64,000 nt of DNA, from assembly GCF_040958095.1 (NCBI RefSeq), contig NC_091160.1:37449610-37513609 (forward strand), written 5' to 3'. The notes under the pieces were generated by a model that was not told the origin of the DNA, did no database searches, and worked only from the letters and a program-made list of their open reading frames with translations. Position numbers and translations under genes: made by a program. Shown here piece after piece: positions 1 through 10,149 of the stretch (positions are counted from its first letter, which is position 1; the number at the start of each line of letters is the position of its first letter). The DNA is from Procambarus clarkii. Its lineage: Eukaryota; Arthropoda; Malacostraca; Decapoda; Cambaridae.

Positions 1-58
1 TCGAACCCGGAACTTTAGGACTACGAATCCCGAGCGATGTCCACTCAGCCGTCAGGCC
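1..58 (-). repeat. SINE-C fragment (tRNA-like head)
   Basis: Read on the minus strand this is a tRNA-like sequence with a box-B-like GGTTCGA and an anticodon-arm-like region. It matches the heads of the copies at 1916-2168 and 7206-7455. It is cut by the left edge of the window. It is taken as a SINE head, not a functional tRNA gene, because the same sequence recurs with a SINE body elsewhere in the window. Confidence 0.6.
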
Positions 59-60
59 CT

Positions 61-384
61 CTTGTAATCACTGCTATCATCTTATATCATGGTTGTTATA
101 ATGAACACATAGTCCACTACATTATACCCCGAAATAATCCTCAAATTATGCTACAATGTACCTGTTGATAATCCTCAAATTTGACTATAATGTCCCTACT
201 AAGCTTCGTCAAATTTTCTTACAATGTTGCTGTTAACATTTCTCAATTTTGCTGTTAATTACCTACTTAAAATTATCTGTTAGATTAAGGACCTGCCCGA
301 AACTATGCGTGTTAATGGCTTTAGCAAAAATGTGAAAAACATCAATGCTATGTACTCTCATAAACCTAATGTACCTTCTTGTGT
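61..384 (+). repeat. 5'-truncated LINE-B 3' end
   Basis: This matches the 3' UTR of the LINE at 8069-9290 read on its own strand. Shared blocks are TATCATCTTATAT, ACCTACTTAA..TTATCTGTTAGATTAAGG, the CCTGCCCGAAAC core and the CCTTCTTGT end. It is non-coding and ends in the (AT)n tract that follows. Confidence 0.6.
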
Positions 385-396
385 ATATATATATAT

Positions 397-454
<58 letters not shown>
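385..454. repeat. (AT)n microsatellite
   Basis: A nearly pure AT dinucleotide tract with one interruption. It forms the left flank of the inverted-repeat element that follows. Confidence 0.95.
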
Positions 455-964
<510 letters not shown>

Positions 965-1174
965 AAATAAATAAAGGTGCAACACGAAATAATTACAGTA
1001 TTTAGGAACATATATATGTACTATTTAATTACTGACAAGACATGCAATGGTCGTACACTGTCAGTAGTCAGTACTCCACAACCTGTTGTGCTTCAGTGTA
1101 ACTTAAATGTGTTAGACTTTAGCTTACTGAAGGATGTAACCATTCATACATCATGGTCACTATTCCACTCCACC

Positions 1175-1275
1175 CCCCCCCCCACCCGTCCCATCCCAAA
1201 TCCTTATCCTGATCCCTTCCCATATAGTCGTAATGACTTGGCACTTTCCCTTGATAATTCCCTCTCTCTCTCTCG
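1175..1275 (+). repeat. SINE-A fragment, 3' half
   Basis: This carries the SINE-A body and tail: CCGTCCCATCCCAAATCC, CTTATCCTGA, ATAGTCGTAATGACTTGG and TGATAATTCCCTC. The tRNA-like head is missing. A short CT run follows, then SINE-B in the opposite orientation. Confidence 0.7.
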
Positions 1276-1555
1276 TTCATTTTTGTATTTATATGCACAA
1301 GAGTTCTTACATTCTTGTACAGCCACTAGCAGGCATAGCGTTTCTGGCAGGTCCTTAATCCTAATATTCCCAGGAATACGACCCGCCAAATCGTTTAACA
1401 ACTAGGTACCCATTTTACTTTTGGGTAAACAGGGGCTACAGTTAAGGCTTGGCGCCCAGTAAATCCTCCCCGGATAGGATACGAACCCCAGGCCAAAACG
1501 CTCACGAAACGCCAGGCGAGTGTCTTACCACTACGCCAGAGGGGCTGCTATTCCT
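1276..1555 (-). repeat. SINE-B, tRNA-derived, LINE-B-like tail
   Basis: On the minus strand a tRNA-like head (about 1555-1480) with a degenerate box B is followed by a body containing GGGCGCCAAGCC and AAAAGTAAAATGGGTACC. The tail runs GGACCTGCCAGAAACGC, GTGGCTGTACAAGAATGTAA. The tail matches the 3' end of the LINE at 8069-9290. The plus-strand copy is at 9795-10145. Confidence 0.7.
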
Positions 1556-1699
1556 TCATTCATCTTTCGCTTCCGAGAATTTGGTTGGAAAACACATTAT
1601 AGACAATCAAACCCACATTTCACATGCCATAGGAGTCGCTGGTTATCGCAACAGGAACTAATCCTAACTAATCTTTAACGATTCTTCGCGGCAGGGGAT

Positions 1700-1802
1700 C
1701 GTATTCCAGGGACTTGCCCGAAACGCTACGCGTACGAGTGGCTGTACAAGAACGTAACAACTCTTGTATATATCTCAAAAAAAAAAAAAAAAAAAAAAAA
1801 AT
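1700..1802 (+). repeat. SINE-B/LINE-B tail fragment with poly-A
   Basis: Contains the tail core CTTGCCCGAAACGCTACGCG and TGGCTGTACAAGAACGTAAC. It ends in an A run of about 24 at 1779-1801, consistent with a retroposed 3' end. Confidence 0.65.
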
Positions 1803-1915
1803 CCTACCTATAGACGGGCATGGGGGTCGACCCCAGCTAGACTTTGTCACTCGAAACGATCACAATTCACCAAGGAAGCCTGGTGAGCCGCCACCGTATT
1901 GGGTGAGAGAACGGC

Positions 1916-2168
1916 CGGGTTATCTTGAGGTTATCTTGAGATGATTTCGGGGCTTTAGTGTCCCCGCGGCCCGGTCCTCGACCAGGCCTCCACCCCCAGG
2001 AAGCAGCCCGTGACAGCTGACTAACTCCCAGGTACCTATTTACTGCTAGGTAACAGGGGCATTCAGGGTGAAAGAAACTTTTGCCCATTTGTTTCTGCCT
2101 CGTGCGGGAATCGAACCCGCGCCACAGAATTACGAGTCCTGCGCGCTATCCACCAGGCTACGAGGCCC
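1916..2168 (-). repeat. SINE-C, tRNA-derived
   Basis: On the minus strand the tRNA-like head (2168 to about 2098) has box A-like TAGCCTGGTGGATAGCGCG and box B GGGTTCGATTCCCGC. It is followed by a body with TTTCTTTCACCC, CCCCTGTTACCTAGCAG and GGTACCTGGGAGTTAG. The tail is CCGAAATCATCTCAAGATAA. The body is shared with copies at 7206-7455 and 23540-23835. Confidence 0.8.
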
Positions 2169-4009
2169 CTAGGCCCCTAGCCCGGGTGGGCTAGGCTGTA
2201 GCGCAACACAGCCCTGAGCGGCCAGGGCGTCGGCCACACCACACGCTGGAAGAGCAAACTGGAACGTCTCCATCTCTGATCGAATTGAAAACAATAAACC
2301 AAGTCAACAATCAATATTGTTCCATTAAAACCAACACAAGTCCTAATACAATATGTATAGTACCGCAGCACGTTTAAAATATGTTACAATGAATAAACTA
2401 GACAACGTCCAATTCTGAATTGTTAAAATGAGCCTCTTGTGGTCAATTATTTATTGAGCTAATTTGGGACATGAAGATGATCATGACCAAAAGTAACGTT
2501 ATCATTGAGGTGAGAGGCCACGGGAGTACTGGAAGTGGTCAGGTAATTCAACAACATGTGGTATATAGAAACATATGTAGCCTACAAAAGCATACCCTTT
2601 TTGCCCTAATTATCTACCTGTATATAAAGCCAAGAGATGATTTGGCAAGGTGTTAGAAATTTTCTAGAGATTAGTGTATAAATATTGATAATAACCTTTG
2701 ATCTGTAATAGAAAGATACTGAATGTTCTAGTATATTTTGTATATACGGGACAAGGTATTAGAGATAATATTTGAAGTGGGTAATTAGCGTGCATCCTGG
2801 AACCGTCCACCAATCAGCGCTCACATGTGGAAAGGAATAGGAATCGAGAATTCAAACCAGCAAGGGGGTGGCAGTTAAGTGGAAATGTCAACAGGGAATG
2901 ACATCAATTTATACGGTGAGTGGTCTCTCTTGAAACCCCAAATTAAAGGCAGTTGCCATTACTTACGCACGAGGGCTTGTGGACAACGCGTGGGAAGATA
3001 ACCCGAAGAAATCGTCCTCATGTGGGGCTTGAACTCTTCCGTGAAAGATTGAGGATAACGCCATCCCAGGAGGCTACGTCAAGGCGAGGCTACCACTCCA
3101 CATGCCAGTTTATTATTATTAACATCTTTATTAACATCTTTATTGACAAAATTAATTACAATTTTGCCTAATCTGAGGATTTTGATAGTTTTATTAAAGT
3201 GAGGATAATGCTGGTATTCACTGTCACGCAGGACAGAGGGTCATACATAAGACAATAGGTCTAAACTGTAGGCGGAAGCGCACATATATCATGGTTACAA
3301 TCAATGTTTTGTGATGGTGTCACACTCCTCAGGAGAAGGTGAGAGGCCCCCCAACACCCAGGCTTCACATTTCTACATATAGTTAGCCTCACATGGGGGA
3401 AGCACAGGCTGCTGCAGAACTGATGAAACTATATAAGTTTGGCTTAGTACAAGTGGAAATAGGATTGTAGATTTATAGAAAACAATTACTCGTTAACATA
3501 ACAGACGTAGGATTGCTGGATTGTTTTAAGCTTAGGTTAGACATGTGTACTCATCTAGTTGTGTTTGAAGGGGTTGCGCTCTGGCTCTTGGGTCCCGCCT
3601 TTCAACTGTCACTGAACTGATGAAATATGTGTGAATGAGTTTGGGTGGATACAGATAAGAGTTGATTTGTAGGGCCCAACGGGGCATGTAAACTATATAA
3701 ATAACTTGATTATAACGCCATGGATTGGTAAGTATCGAGGGGAAGGCTCATCGCTTTAGTGTTTTTTGGCAATTGTCCCAACCAGTTGGTCGAAAACCAG
3801 ATTAATATTTTAGTCCGACTGAACCATGAACAATTAAGATAATCCTGATTGTTTATAACTGATGTGGGAATGAATTGCTAGCTGTACACAGTCTCCCCAC
3901 AACGACATCAATTGAGTCGAATGTAAATTATGAATATAGTATATTGCCAATAGGAATCTTTTTCATACAAACGCAGTATTTCACACATTGTATAACCTCA
4001 ATTATTTGC
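2169..4009. other. Intergenic, no recognised feature
   Basis: No coding region, splice-bounded exon or recognised repeat family was identified here. A short ATTAACATCTTT duplication lies near 3117-3142. Open frames are all short. Confidence 0.5.
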
Positions 4010-4125
4010 ACACATTTATTTATTTATTTATATATAAGAGGGTTGATTGGGATTGTGAGAATACATACCATGATGTGTTTATATTCTTATAAAGCCACTA
4101 GTTCGCACAGCGTTTCGGGCAGGTT
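4010..4125 (-). repeat. LINE-B 3' end fragment
   Basis: On the minus strand this carries CTGCCCGAAACGCTGTGCG, CTAGTGGCTTTATAAGAATA and a TAAATAAATAAA tail. It matches the 3' end at 8069-8200. Just beyond it (4124-4175) is a short array of the 18-bp palindrome-like unit TTAGATCAAAGATCTAAC. Confidence 0.65.
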
Positions 4126-4175
4126 AGATCAAAGATCTAACTTGGATCAAAGATCTAACTTAGATCAAAGTGACC

Positions 4176-4700
4176 CATATACGTGGGTTAGTCATTAGTG
4201 TTGAATCCCCCGATATAGTGATTAAAGCTAGTGGTGTTTATTTATTTCCTGTTAAAGTATGTAAAGTCAAGTGCAAACACTCACCCCCCCCACCCCCTCC
4301 TTGCCCAACATGTCAAAATTGACCGTAAGTGATCACGGTTTCTTATTATAATATTTTGACCGACGGATATATCTTATTATACATTAAAATATCTTAGTTA
4401 ATTACTAATATACTTTCAAACTGCATCGAATACAAAATCAAATGAATTTATTTACTAAATTTGTGCCCATGTTTTTTTTAATCAATTATTGACATTTTGA
4501 TGTATATTTGAACAGAGGCGAATATTGGAGGAAATGAGTTACTTATCAGCATGCAAGACTATTTGCAAGAAACCCATTTACATTTCTTATATTTCTTTAT
4601 TGGTATGTTAATATATGTCAGTGTTGTTATCCTTATTTGGGGGTGATCATTTATTTGCATTTTGAGCTAACATAACATTATTGTTGCTTCTGTTGCTCGC
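4176..4700. other. Intergenic, nothing recognised
   Basis: AT-rich sequence with a C-rich run near 4284-4300. No gene or known repeat is visible. Confidence 0.5.
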
Positions 4701-4778
4701 CCGTGAAGGGCACACACACACACAAGGTAACCAGAGGTGCTAAATGAAGCACCTGCGACACTGGAGGTGGCGAGCCTG

Positions 4779-4780
<2 letters not shown>

Positions 4781-4823
<43 letters not shown>
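4781..4823. repeat. (AC)n microsatellite
   Basis: A pure AC tract of about 42 bp immediately before a LINE 3' end. A shorter AC run lies at 4710-4725. Confidence 0.9.
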
Positions 4824-4824
<1 letters not shown>

Positions 4825-4898
4825 CAACCGATGCTCGAAAGGCGGGATCCAAGAGTCAATGCTCGATCCTGCAAGCATAAATAGGTGAGTACACACAC
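4824..4898 (+). repeat. CR1-like LINE 3' terminus, minimal copy
   Basis: Contains GAAAGGCGGGATCCAAGAG, GCTCGATCCTGCAAGCATAA and TAGGTGAGTACACACACAG. This is the same 3' terminus that ends the longer copies at 4899-5126 and 5127-6008. It is only the last 75 bp or so and ends in AC repeats. Confidence 0.65.
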
Positions 4899-5126
4899 AG
4901 ATATTAGAAATAACTTTTTTAGTGTCAGAGTGGTTGACAAATGGAATGCATTATAGGAAGTAATGTGGTGGAGGCTGACTCCATACACAGTTTCAAGTGT
5001 AGATATGATAGAGCCCAGTAGGCTCAGGAACCTGTACACCAGTTGATTGACGGTTGAGAGGCGGGACCAAAGAGCCAGAGCTCAACCCCCGCAAGCACAA
5101 TTAGGTGAGTACACACACACACACGA
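4899..5126 (+). repeat. CR1-like LINE 3' end, 5'-truncated
   Basis: Starts at the codons for the ORF2 C-terminus (reading like FFSVRVVDKWNA) and continues through the 3' UTR (AGTGTAGATATGATAGAGCC, GAGGCGGGACCAAAGAGCC). It ends GTGAGTACACACACACACAC. It starts directly on the AC tail of the preceding fragment. Confidence 0.7.
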
Positions 5127-6008
5127 CTTAGGGGGTTGATATCACGCCAGACCTGTCCCCAGAAGCCTACATCAAGAGGATAACATCAGCGGCATATGTC
5201 CGGTTGGCCAACATAAGAACGGCCTTTAGAAACTTGTGTAAGGAATCATTCAGAACCTTGTATACCACGTATGTCAGACCAATTCTGGAGTATGCAGCTC
5301 CAGCATGGCGTCCATATCTCGTCAAACATAAAATTAAATTGGAGAAGGTTGAGAGGTATGCCACCAGACTAGTGCCCGAACTGAGGGGTAGGAGCTACGA
5401 GGAGAAAGGAAGGAAGGAAACTATCAGGGGAAAAGCGCCAAGCCATTACAACTATATAGCACTGGGAAGGGGTCAGGATAAGGATTTGGGATGGGACGGG
5501 GGGAAGGAATGGTACCCAACCACTTGATCGGTCGGGGATTGAACGCCGACCTGCAAGAAGCGAGACCGTCGCTCTACCGTCCGACCCAAGTGGTTGGACA
5601 GCTACGAGGAGAGACTACGGGAATTAAACCTCACGTCGCTGGAAGACAGGAGTTAGGGGGGACATGATCACCACATACAAGATTCTCAAAGGAATTGATA
5701 GGGTAGATAAAGACAGTTTATTTAACACAAGGGGAACACGCACAAGGGGACACAGGTGGAAATTGAGTGCCCAAATGAGCCATAAAGACATTAGAAAGAA
5801 TTTTGTTTAGTGTCAGAGTAGTTAATAAATGGAATGCATTAGGAAGCAATGTGGTGGAGGCTGACTCCATACACAGTTTCAAGTGTAGATATGATAGAGC
5901 CCAATAGGCTCATGAACCTGTACACCAGTTGATTGATGGTTGAGAGGCGGGACCAAAGAGCCAGAGCTCAACCCCCACAAACACAACTAGGTGAGTACAC
6001 ACACACAT
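5127..6008 (+). pseudogene. CR1-like LINE ORF2 C-terminus and 3' UTR
   Basis: Reading from about 5129 the frame encodes the post-catalytic part of a non-LTR reverse transcriptase. Recognisable blocks are VDITPDLSPEAYIKRI, RTLYTTYVRPILEYAAPAWR and VERYATRLVPELRG. The frame is broken after SYEE by a SINE (5406-5599) and resumes with ERLRELNLTSLED. It is then frameshifted within GDMITTYKILKGIDRVDKD. The 3' UTR is the same as in the upstream fragments and ends in GTGAGTACACACACAC. The copy is 5'-truncated and carries no catalytic residues, so it is dead. The clade is assigned from the thumb and C-terminal motifs and is probable, not certain. Confidence 0.85.
5406..5599 (-). mobile_element. SINE-A inserted in the LINE, with 13-bp TSD
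   Basis: The 194-bp insertion is flanked by the direct repeat AGCTACGAGGAGA (5393-5405 and 5600-5612). Read on the minus strand, the tRNA-like head CCAACCACTTGGGTCGGACG contains GGTAGAGCGACGGTCTCG (box A region) and GGTCGGCGTTCAATCCCC (box B region). The body has CCGTCCCATCCCAAATCC and the tail TGGCTTGGCGCTTTTCCCC, TGATAGTTTCC. Removing it and one repeat restores the LINE frame (RSYEE to ERLREL), so both ends are exact. Confidence 0.9.
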
Positions 6009-6055
6009 ACACATTAGGTATATTTACAACTAGTTATGACAGAGGACAGGAGTCG

Positions 6056-6142
6056 TTGCTTTAAACAACCGAATGCTAGAAAGGCGGGATCCAAGAGCCA
6101 ACGCTCGTTCCTGCAAGCACAAATAGGTGAATGCACACACAG
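6056..6142 (+). repeat. CR1-like LINE 3' terminus, minimal copy
   Basis: Contains GAATGCTAGAAAGGCGGGAT, CCAAGAGCCAACGCTCGTTC and AAATAGGTGAATGCACACAC. This is a fourth copy of the same terminus in 1.3 kb. Confidence 0.6.
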
Positions 6143-6244
6143 GTGTTTACCTGGGTGTGGAATTAAACAATTCGTAAGAAACTTATCTGAGGAATGTCTA
6201 GCTGATAAACTGATAATTGATAAACTAAATTCATAAACACCTCC

Positions 6245-6335
6245 AAAGGATACCTGATCAACCAGGTTGTGATTCATACGTCAGGGTACGAGCAGCCGCG
6301 TCCAACAGCCAGGTTGACCAGGCTTGGTCCCACAA
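6245..6335. repeat. Dispersed repeat fragment (CCTGGTTGATCAGG type)
   Basis: Contains ACCTGATCAACCAGGTTG and GCCAGGTTGACCAGGCTTG. A related diverged copy is around 24470-24720. It looks like a LINE- or SINE-derived dispersed repeat; the family is not resolved. Confidence 0.4.
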
Positions 6336-6860
6336 TTTGCAAGACTACAAGGTAACTGTAGTTAGGTATAGGTATAATTGGAAAGTTGGCCGCCGATTGT
6401 ATTCAACATCAGTCAGCAGCCGGCCGGCCGCTGACTGTACACCGCGTAAGTCAGCCGCGCCGTCAGCAAGGAAACTGAGAATACTAATGAACAAATCTGA
6501 GAATACTAGATGAGCCTCAGCCAGGAGAGAGGCTACCGGGAAAGACTGCAAATGTACCGTGTCCTCGAGAGAGCTTAGTATTACCAAGGGGGATCATGGT
6601 CACCATCACATGTGATGAATACATTTATGAATACCGCTATATTACTAGAACGCCTAACTCCACTCCTTATGTCAGCTCGAGAGGAAATGTTTCTCTCCAC
6701 ATTACGCAGCTTTAGAAGATCTTTTTGGTTTTAGAATTGAAATAATGTCAGTACAAAGGTAGAGTAATTTCATTCCCATTTATTTAGAAAACATGATATT
6801 TCGAGAGCTGTGCGGATGAGGCTTTATATAAGAATATGGACACAAAGCTGTGACATCCTG
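6336..6860. other. Intergenic, nothing recognised
   Basis: No gene is seen. A GC-rich hairpin lies at 6410-6436, with arms CAGTCAGC and GCTGACTG around repeated CCGG. Confidence 0.45.
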
Positions 6861-6861
6861 C

Positions 6862-6982
6862 CCGAAACGCTGCGCGTATTAGTGGCTTTACAAGAGTGCA
6901 ATTACTGTACTATGCTATGTATTCTCACAAACCCAATGTACCTTCTTGTATAAAAATAAATTAAATAAATAAATAAATAAAG
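6862..6982 (+). repeat. LINE-B 3' end fragment with (TAAA)n tail
   Basis: Contains CCTGCCCGAAACGCTGCGCG, TAGTGGCTTTACAAGAGTGC and CAATGTACCTTCTTGTATAA, then TAAATAAATAAATAAA. This is the terminal piece of the LINE at 8069-9290. Confidence 0.75.
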
Positions 6983-7205
6983 GTGTTTCTTATGTTGCCT
7001 GTGTTGTCAGCGTGACCCAACACCACGAGAAGGTAAGGGCGGCGTTCACCATTTAAAAAAAAATATATATATATACTTTATATCCATAGGAATTTCTGAT
7101 ATAAAATTTGGAACCATGATGGCGGTAACTGTTGGTCCATATGGTGGTGATATTATGTGCTGCTGTTTGGAGGATCTTGTGCATGTTTAATGTAGCTATA
7201 ACTAT

Positions 7206-7455
7206 TTAAAGGTATCTTGAGGTTATGTTGAGATGATTTCGGGGCTTAGTGTCCCCTCGACCAGACCTCCACCCCCCGGAAGCAGCCCGTAGCAGCTGTC
7301 TAACTCCCAGGTACCTATTTCCTGCTAGGTAACAGGGGCATCTGGATGAAAGAAACATTTTGCTCATTTGTCTCCGCCTCCACCGGGGATAGAACCCGGA
7401 ACCTCGGTACTACGAATCCGAAGCGCTGTCCACCCAGCTGTCAGGCGCCTTATAG
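7206..7455 (-). mobile_element. SINE-C, full copy with probable 9-bp TSD
   Basis: On the minus strand the tRNA-like head GGCGCCTGACAGCTGGGTGG, with GGTTCCGGGTTCTATCCCC, is followed by the SINE-C body (TTTCTTTCATCC, CCTGTTACCTAGCAGG, GGTACCTGGGAGTTAGAC). The tail is CCGAAATCATCTCAACATAA. The direct repeat TATAACTAT flanks it (7197-7205 and 7456-7464). Confidence 0.8.
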
Positions 7456-7464
7456 TATAACTAT

Positions 7465-8068
7465 ACTAAAAAGGTATAACCAGCATACGGTCAAATCATA
7501 CACATACACTTGGTGAAAAGCCTCAATTTGCAAGAGAAGACATGATGTTATTAACAGCAACAATGAACAAAGAACTATAGGAACGCTTCCTTGCGATCTT
7601 CCGTGTTGACAAAGGACAAACCGACCTTAAACCATAACATAACTCTTGTGTCGCGATAAAATTTGTTAACGATTTCAAGCAAAGTGCCTCTGAGGGTGAC
7701 ATTATCAAATCGATTATGACAATCAGCAACGATAAGCCATATCAATATATCATCTAAATTTTATGTCTATTATCCTCAGGCCCGTCCTTAAGGTAATGTG
7801 ATTACATCGACCGCTCTCAAGTAGATAATGGCCATACTAAAGTGTAGATGCGTTAAGTAAGGAGAGTACTAATAATGACACCGGCTTCAAAGAATCTATG
7901 AACGAATGTAGTTAAGCTCAAATATAGTGCTTCTATATAGTGTAACACGGCTTTTCAAGACAAATCCGATTTATAAGGATGCAATGGATGAAATATCAAA
8001 TACCACACTGGTTGAACACTGGTCGTGTGCACCATTATAGCTTGTAAAGACAAGTTGTCAAGGTAAAA
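7465..8068. other. Intergenic, nothing recognised
   Basis: No splice-bounded exon or known repeat was recognised; there are only short open frames. Confidence 0.45.
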
Positions 8069-8440
8069 TATTTATTTATTTATTTATTTATTAATTTATA
8101 TACAAGAAGGCACATTGGGTTTGTGAGGCTACATAGCATGATGTGTTTACATTCTTGTAAAGTCACTAGTACGCGCAGCGTTTCGGGCAGGTCCTTAATC
8201 TAACAGATAATATTAAGTAGGTAAATTCTTGGAAAATTTATAAAATGTTAACAGATACATTGTAGGAAAAATTTGAGAGATTAGTATATTAAAGCACATT
8301 GATAGCACTGATAGCTTGATTGATAATTTGACAAAAGATTAGTAGGCACAATATAGCGTATATAAGATGACAGCAATGCTCACAATTGTAAAGTTGTATG
8401 GCTTAGGTACATATATATCGGGGGGATTGGGTAGCGCTAG
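8069..8440 (-). repeat. 3' UTR and tail of LINE-B
   Basis: This continues directly from the ORF fragment at 8440-9290. On the minus strand it ends with CCTGCCCGAAACGCTGCGCG, CTAGTGACTTTACAAGAATG, GCCTTCTTGTATATAAATT and a (TAAA)n tail at 8069-8098. The same tail core is found on SINE-B copies and on LINE fragments at 61-384, 4010-4125 and 6862-6982. Confidence 0.75.
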
Positions 8441-9290
8441 ATACAGTGCGAGTTTGGAGCACTAGCTAAGAAATTATGAAGATGAAATTAGGTAATTTTT
8501 GTTTTTGAATAAGGCAAAAGTTGGGACAGATTTTCAATTCATTAGGGAGCAAGTTCCATAAACAAGGTCCCTTTATTTACAAAGAATGTTTACACAGATT
8601 AAGTTTGACTCTGGGGATATCAAAGAGAAATTCATTTCTAGTGTGGTGATTATGGGTCCTATTACATCTGTCCAGGGAGAGTTTCAGAGCATGGTTTGTA
8701 TTTAAGAACAGGGTTTTGTAAATGTAGATGGCACAAGAGAATGTGTAGAGTTTATGTTTAGCATGTTTAGGGATTTAAACAAGGGAGCTGAGTGTTGTCT
8801 GAAAGCAGAGTTTGTTATTATTCTGATAGCAGATTTTTGCTGGGTGATGATGGACTTGAAGTGGTTTGCAGTGGTTGACCCCCATGCACAGATACCATAA
8901 GTAAGATAGGGATATATTAGTGCATAATATAGTGAGAGAAGAGCAGAGTTAGGTACATAATATCTGATTTTAGAGAGTATACCTACTGTTTTAGAGACTT
9001 TCTTAGTTATATGTTTTGTGTGGGTGCTGAAGTTGAGTCTTTTGTCTAGGTATAGACCAAGAAACTTTCCATCATTTTTATTACTGATGTTAACATTGTC
9101 TATCTGAAGCTGAATTGCATTTGTTGATTTACTTCCGAATAAGATGTAGTAGGTCTTTAATATGTTTAGCGTGAGTTTGTTGGTCGACATCCTTAAGTGG
9201 ACTTTTTTTTAATTCATTATTCACATTATTTAATATGTGTGGGTTAGGGGTCTGAGTAGATGAGGGTAGTATCATCAGCAAACAATATAT
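8440..9290 (-). pseudogene. LINE-B reverse transcriptase, C-terminal half
   Basis: The minus strand encodes the end of a non-LTR reverse transcriptase. The catalytic box reads ADDTTLIYSD at about 9290-9260. One frame-change later (about 9195) come KLTLNILKTYYILFGSKS, the thumb motif KFLGLYLDKRLNFSTHTKHI and SLYYALIYPYLTYGICAWGS. After a further frameshift near 8700 it continues with EFLFDIPRVKLNLCK and GPCLWNLLPNELK. The copy is 5'-truncated just upstream of the ADD motif and carries at least two frameshifts, so it is inactive. It is probably from the CR1/L2/Jockey assemblage; the clade is uncertain. Confidence 0.85.
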
Positions 9291-9417
9291 TACTGCAATA
9301 TAGTATATTACTGTATATACAGTAATATGCACATATAACCAATGTTCTAACGATGTGTAAATATGTCATTCAAAATGATCTGCTACCAGAAATTTTAGCC
9401 AAATATCCCCAGTTTGC

Positions 9418-9765
9418 TAACTGTAGGTAGTAACCGAGTGATTGTAACCTATCCACCGCTGCCCACTGGATGGGGAGGGGGGGGGGGGGAGGGGGCGGTG
9501 TGCAGGACAAACATATCAATTGTGACACTAGCTCTCCACATATGTCAGTTGCTTAATTTAGAAACTGTACTTGTGGTCGATCTCGAACCCATTTATGATG
9601 TGACGACTTGTACTGAATTTTGTAATTAGCTCATCAAGATTGTAAATTGCTTCGCTAAATGAATTGTGGGGTTCAGTCCCTGAGCCCATTATATGCCTCT
9701 GTAACCCTTCCCACTACCGCCCACAAGATGGGTATGGGGTGGAAAATAAACGAACTAAACTAACT
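9418..9765 (+). repeat. LINE 3' UTR-like dispersed repeat
   Basis: Contains TAACCTATCCACCGCTGCCC, a G-rich run, GTGACACTAGCTCTCCACAT and CCCACAAGATGGGTATGGGG, ending near AATAAACGAACTAAACTAAC. The first part recurs at 10990-11094. The last block resembles the LINE 3' end at 37133-37520 (ACCGCTCACATGATGAGTAT), so this is probably a 3' UTR of that RNase H-type LINE group. Confidence 0.55.
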
Positions 9766-9794
9766 GATCAACTGAAGTAACCAACTTCTTGATT

Positions 9795-10145
9795 ACCAAG
9801 ATACCAAGCTTTGTCCTGGGTTCGACTCCTGGCCGGGGAGGATTTACTGGGCGCAAATCCTTAACTGTAGCTTCTGTTTAACTCAACAGTAAAATGGGTA
9901 TCAGGTTGTTAAATGATTTGGCGGGGTCGTATTCCAGGAAACATAAGATTAAGGACCTGCCCGAAACACTACGCGTACTAGCGACTGTACAAGAATGTTG
10001 TTGTTGTAATAGATTCAGCTACTCGGAACAAGCTCCAAGTAGCACGGGCTATGGTGAGCCCGTAGTGGACTTACCTGGCACGGGAGCGGTGCTGAATATG
10101 CTGTGTATGTACAAGAATGTAAGAACTCTTGTATATATATATATA
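9795..10145 (+). repeat. SINE-B, interrupted by SINE-E
   Basis: Box B-like GGTTCGACTCCTGGCCGG (9829 on) is followed by GGATTTACTGGGCGCAAATC, CAACAGTAAAATGGGTATC and the tail GGACCTGCCCGAAACACTAC, GCGTACTAGCGACTGTACAA. The tail is interrupted at 9999-10107 and resumes with AAGAACTCTTGTATATAT into AT/TAAA repeats. Confidence 0.75.
9999..10107 (-). mobile_element. Short SINE-E insertion with 13-bp TSD
   Basis: The 109-bp insertion is flanked by TGTACAAGAATGT (9986-9998 and 10108-10120). On the minus strand it reads CCGTGCCAGGTAAGTCCACT, CGGGCTCACCATAGCCCGTG and AGTAGCTGAATCTATTAC, ending in an AACAACA tail. Retroposition is inferred from the tail and the TSD. The element has no coding capacity, and a tRNA origin is not clear. 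Confidence 0.8.
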
Positions 10146-10149
10146 AATA

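Noticed and set aside
2098-2168. Functional tRNA genes (also 7380-7452, 9829-9850, 17508-17575, 26219-26290)
   Set aside because: Each tRNA-like sequence is the head of a SINE with a shared body, occurs in several diverged copies, and lacks a clean cloverleaf with its own terminator.
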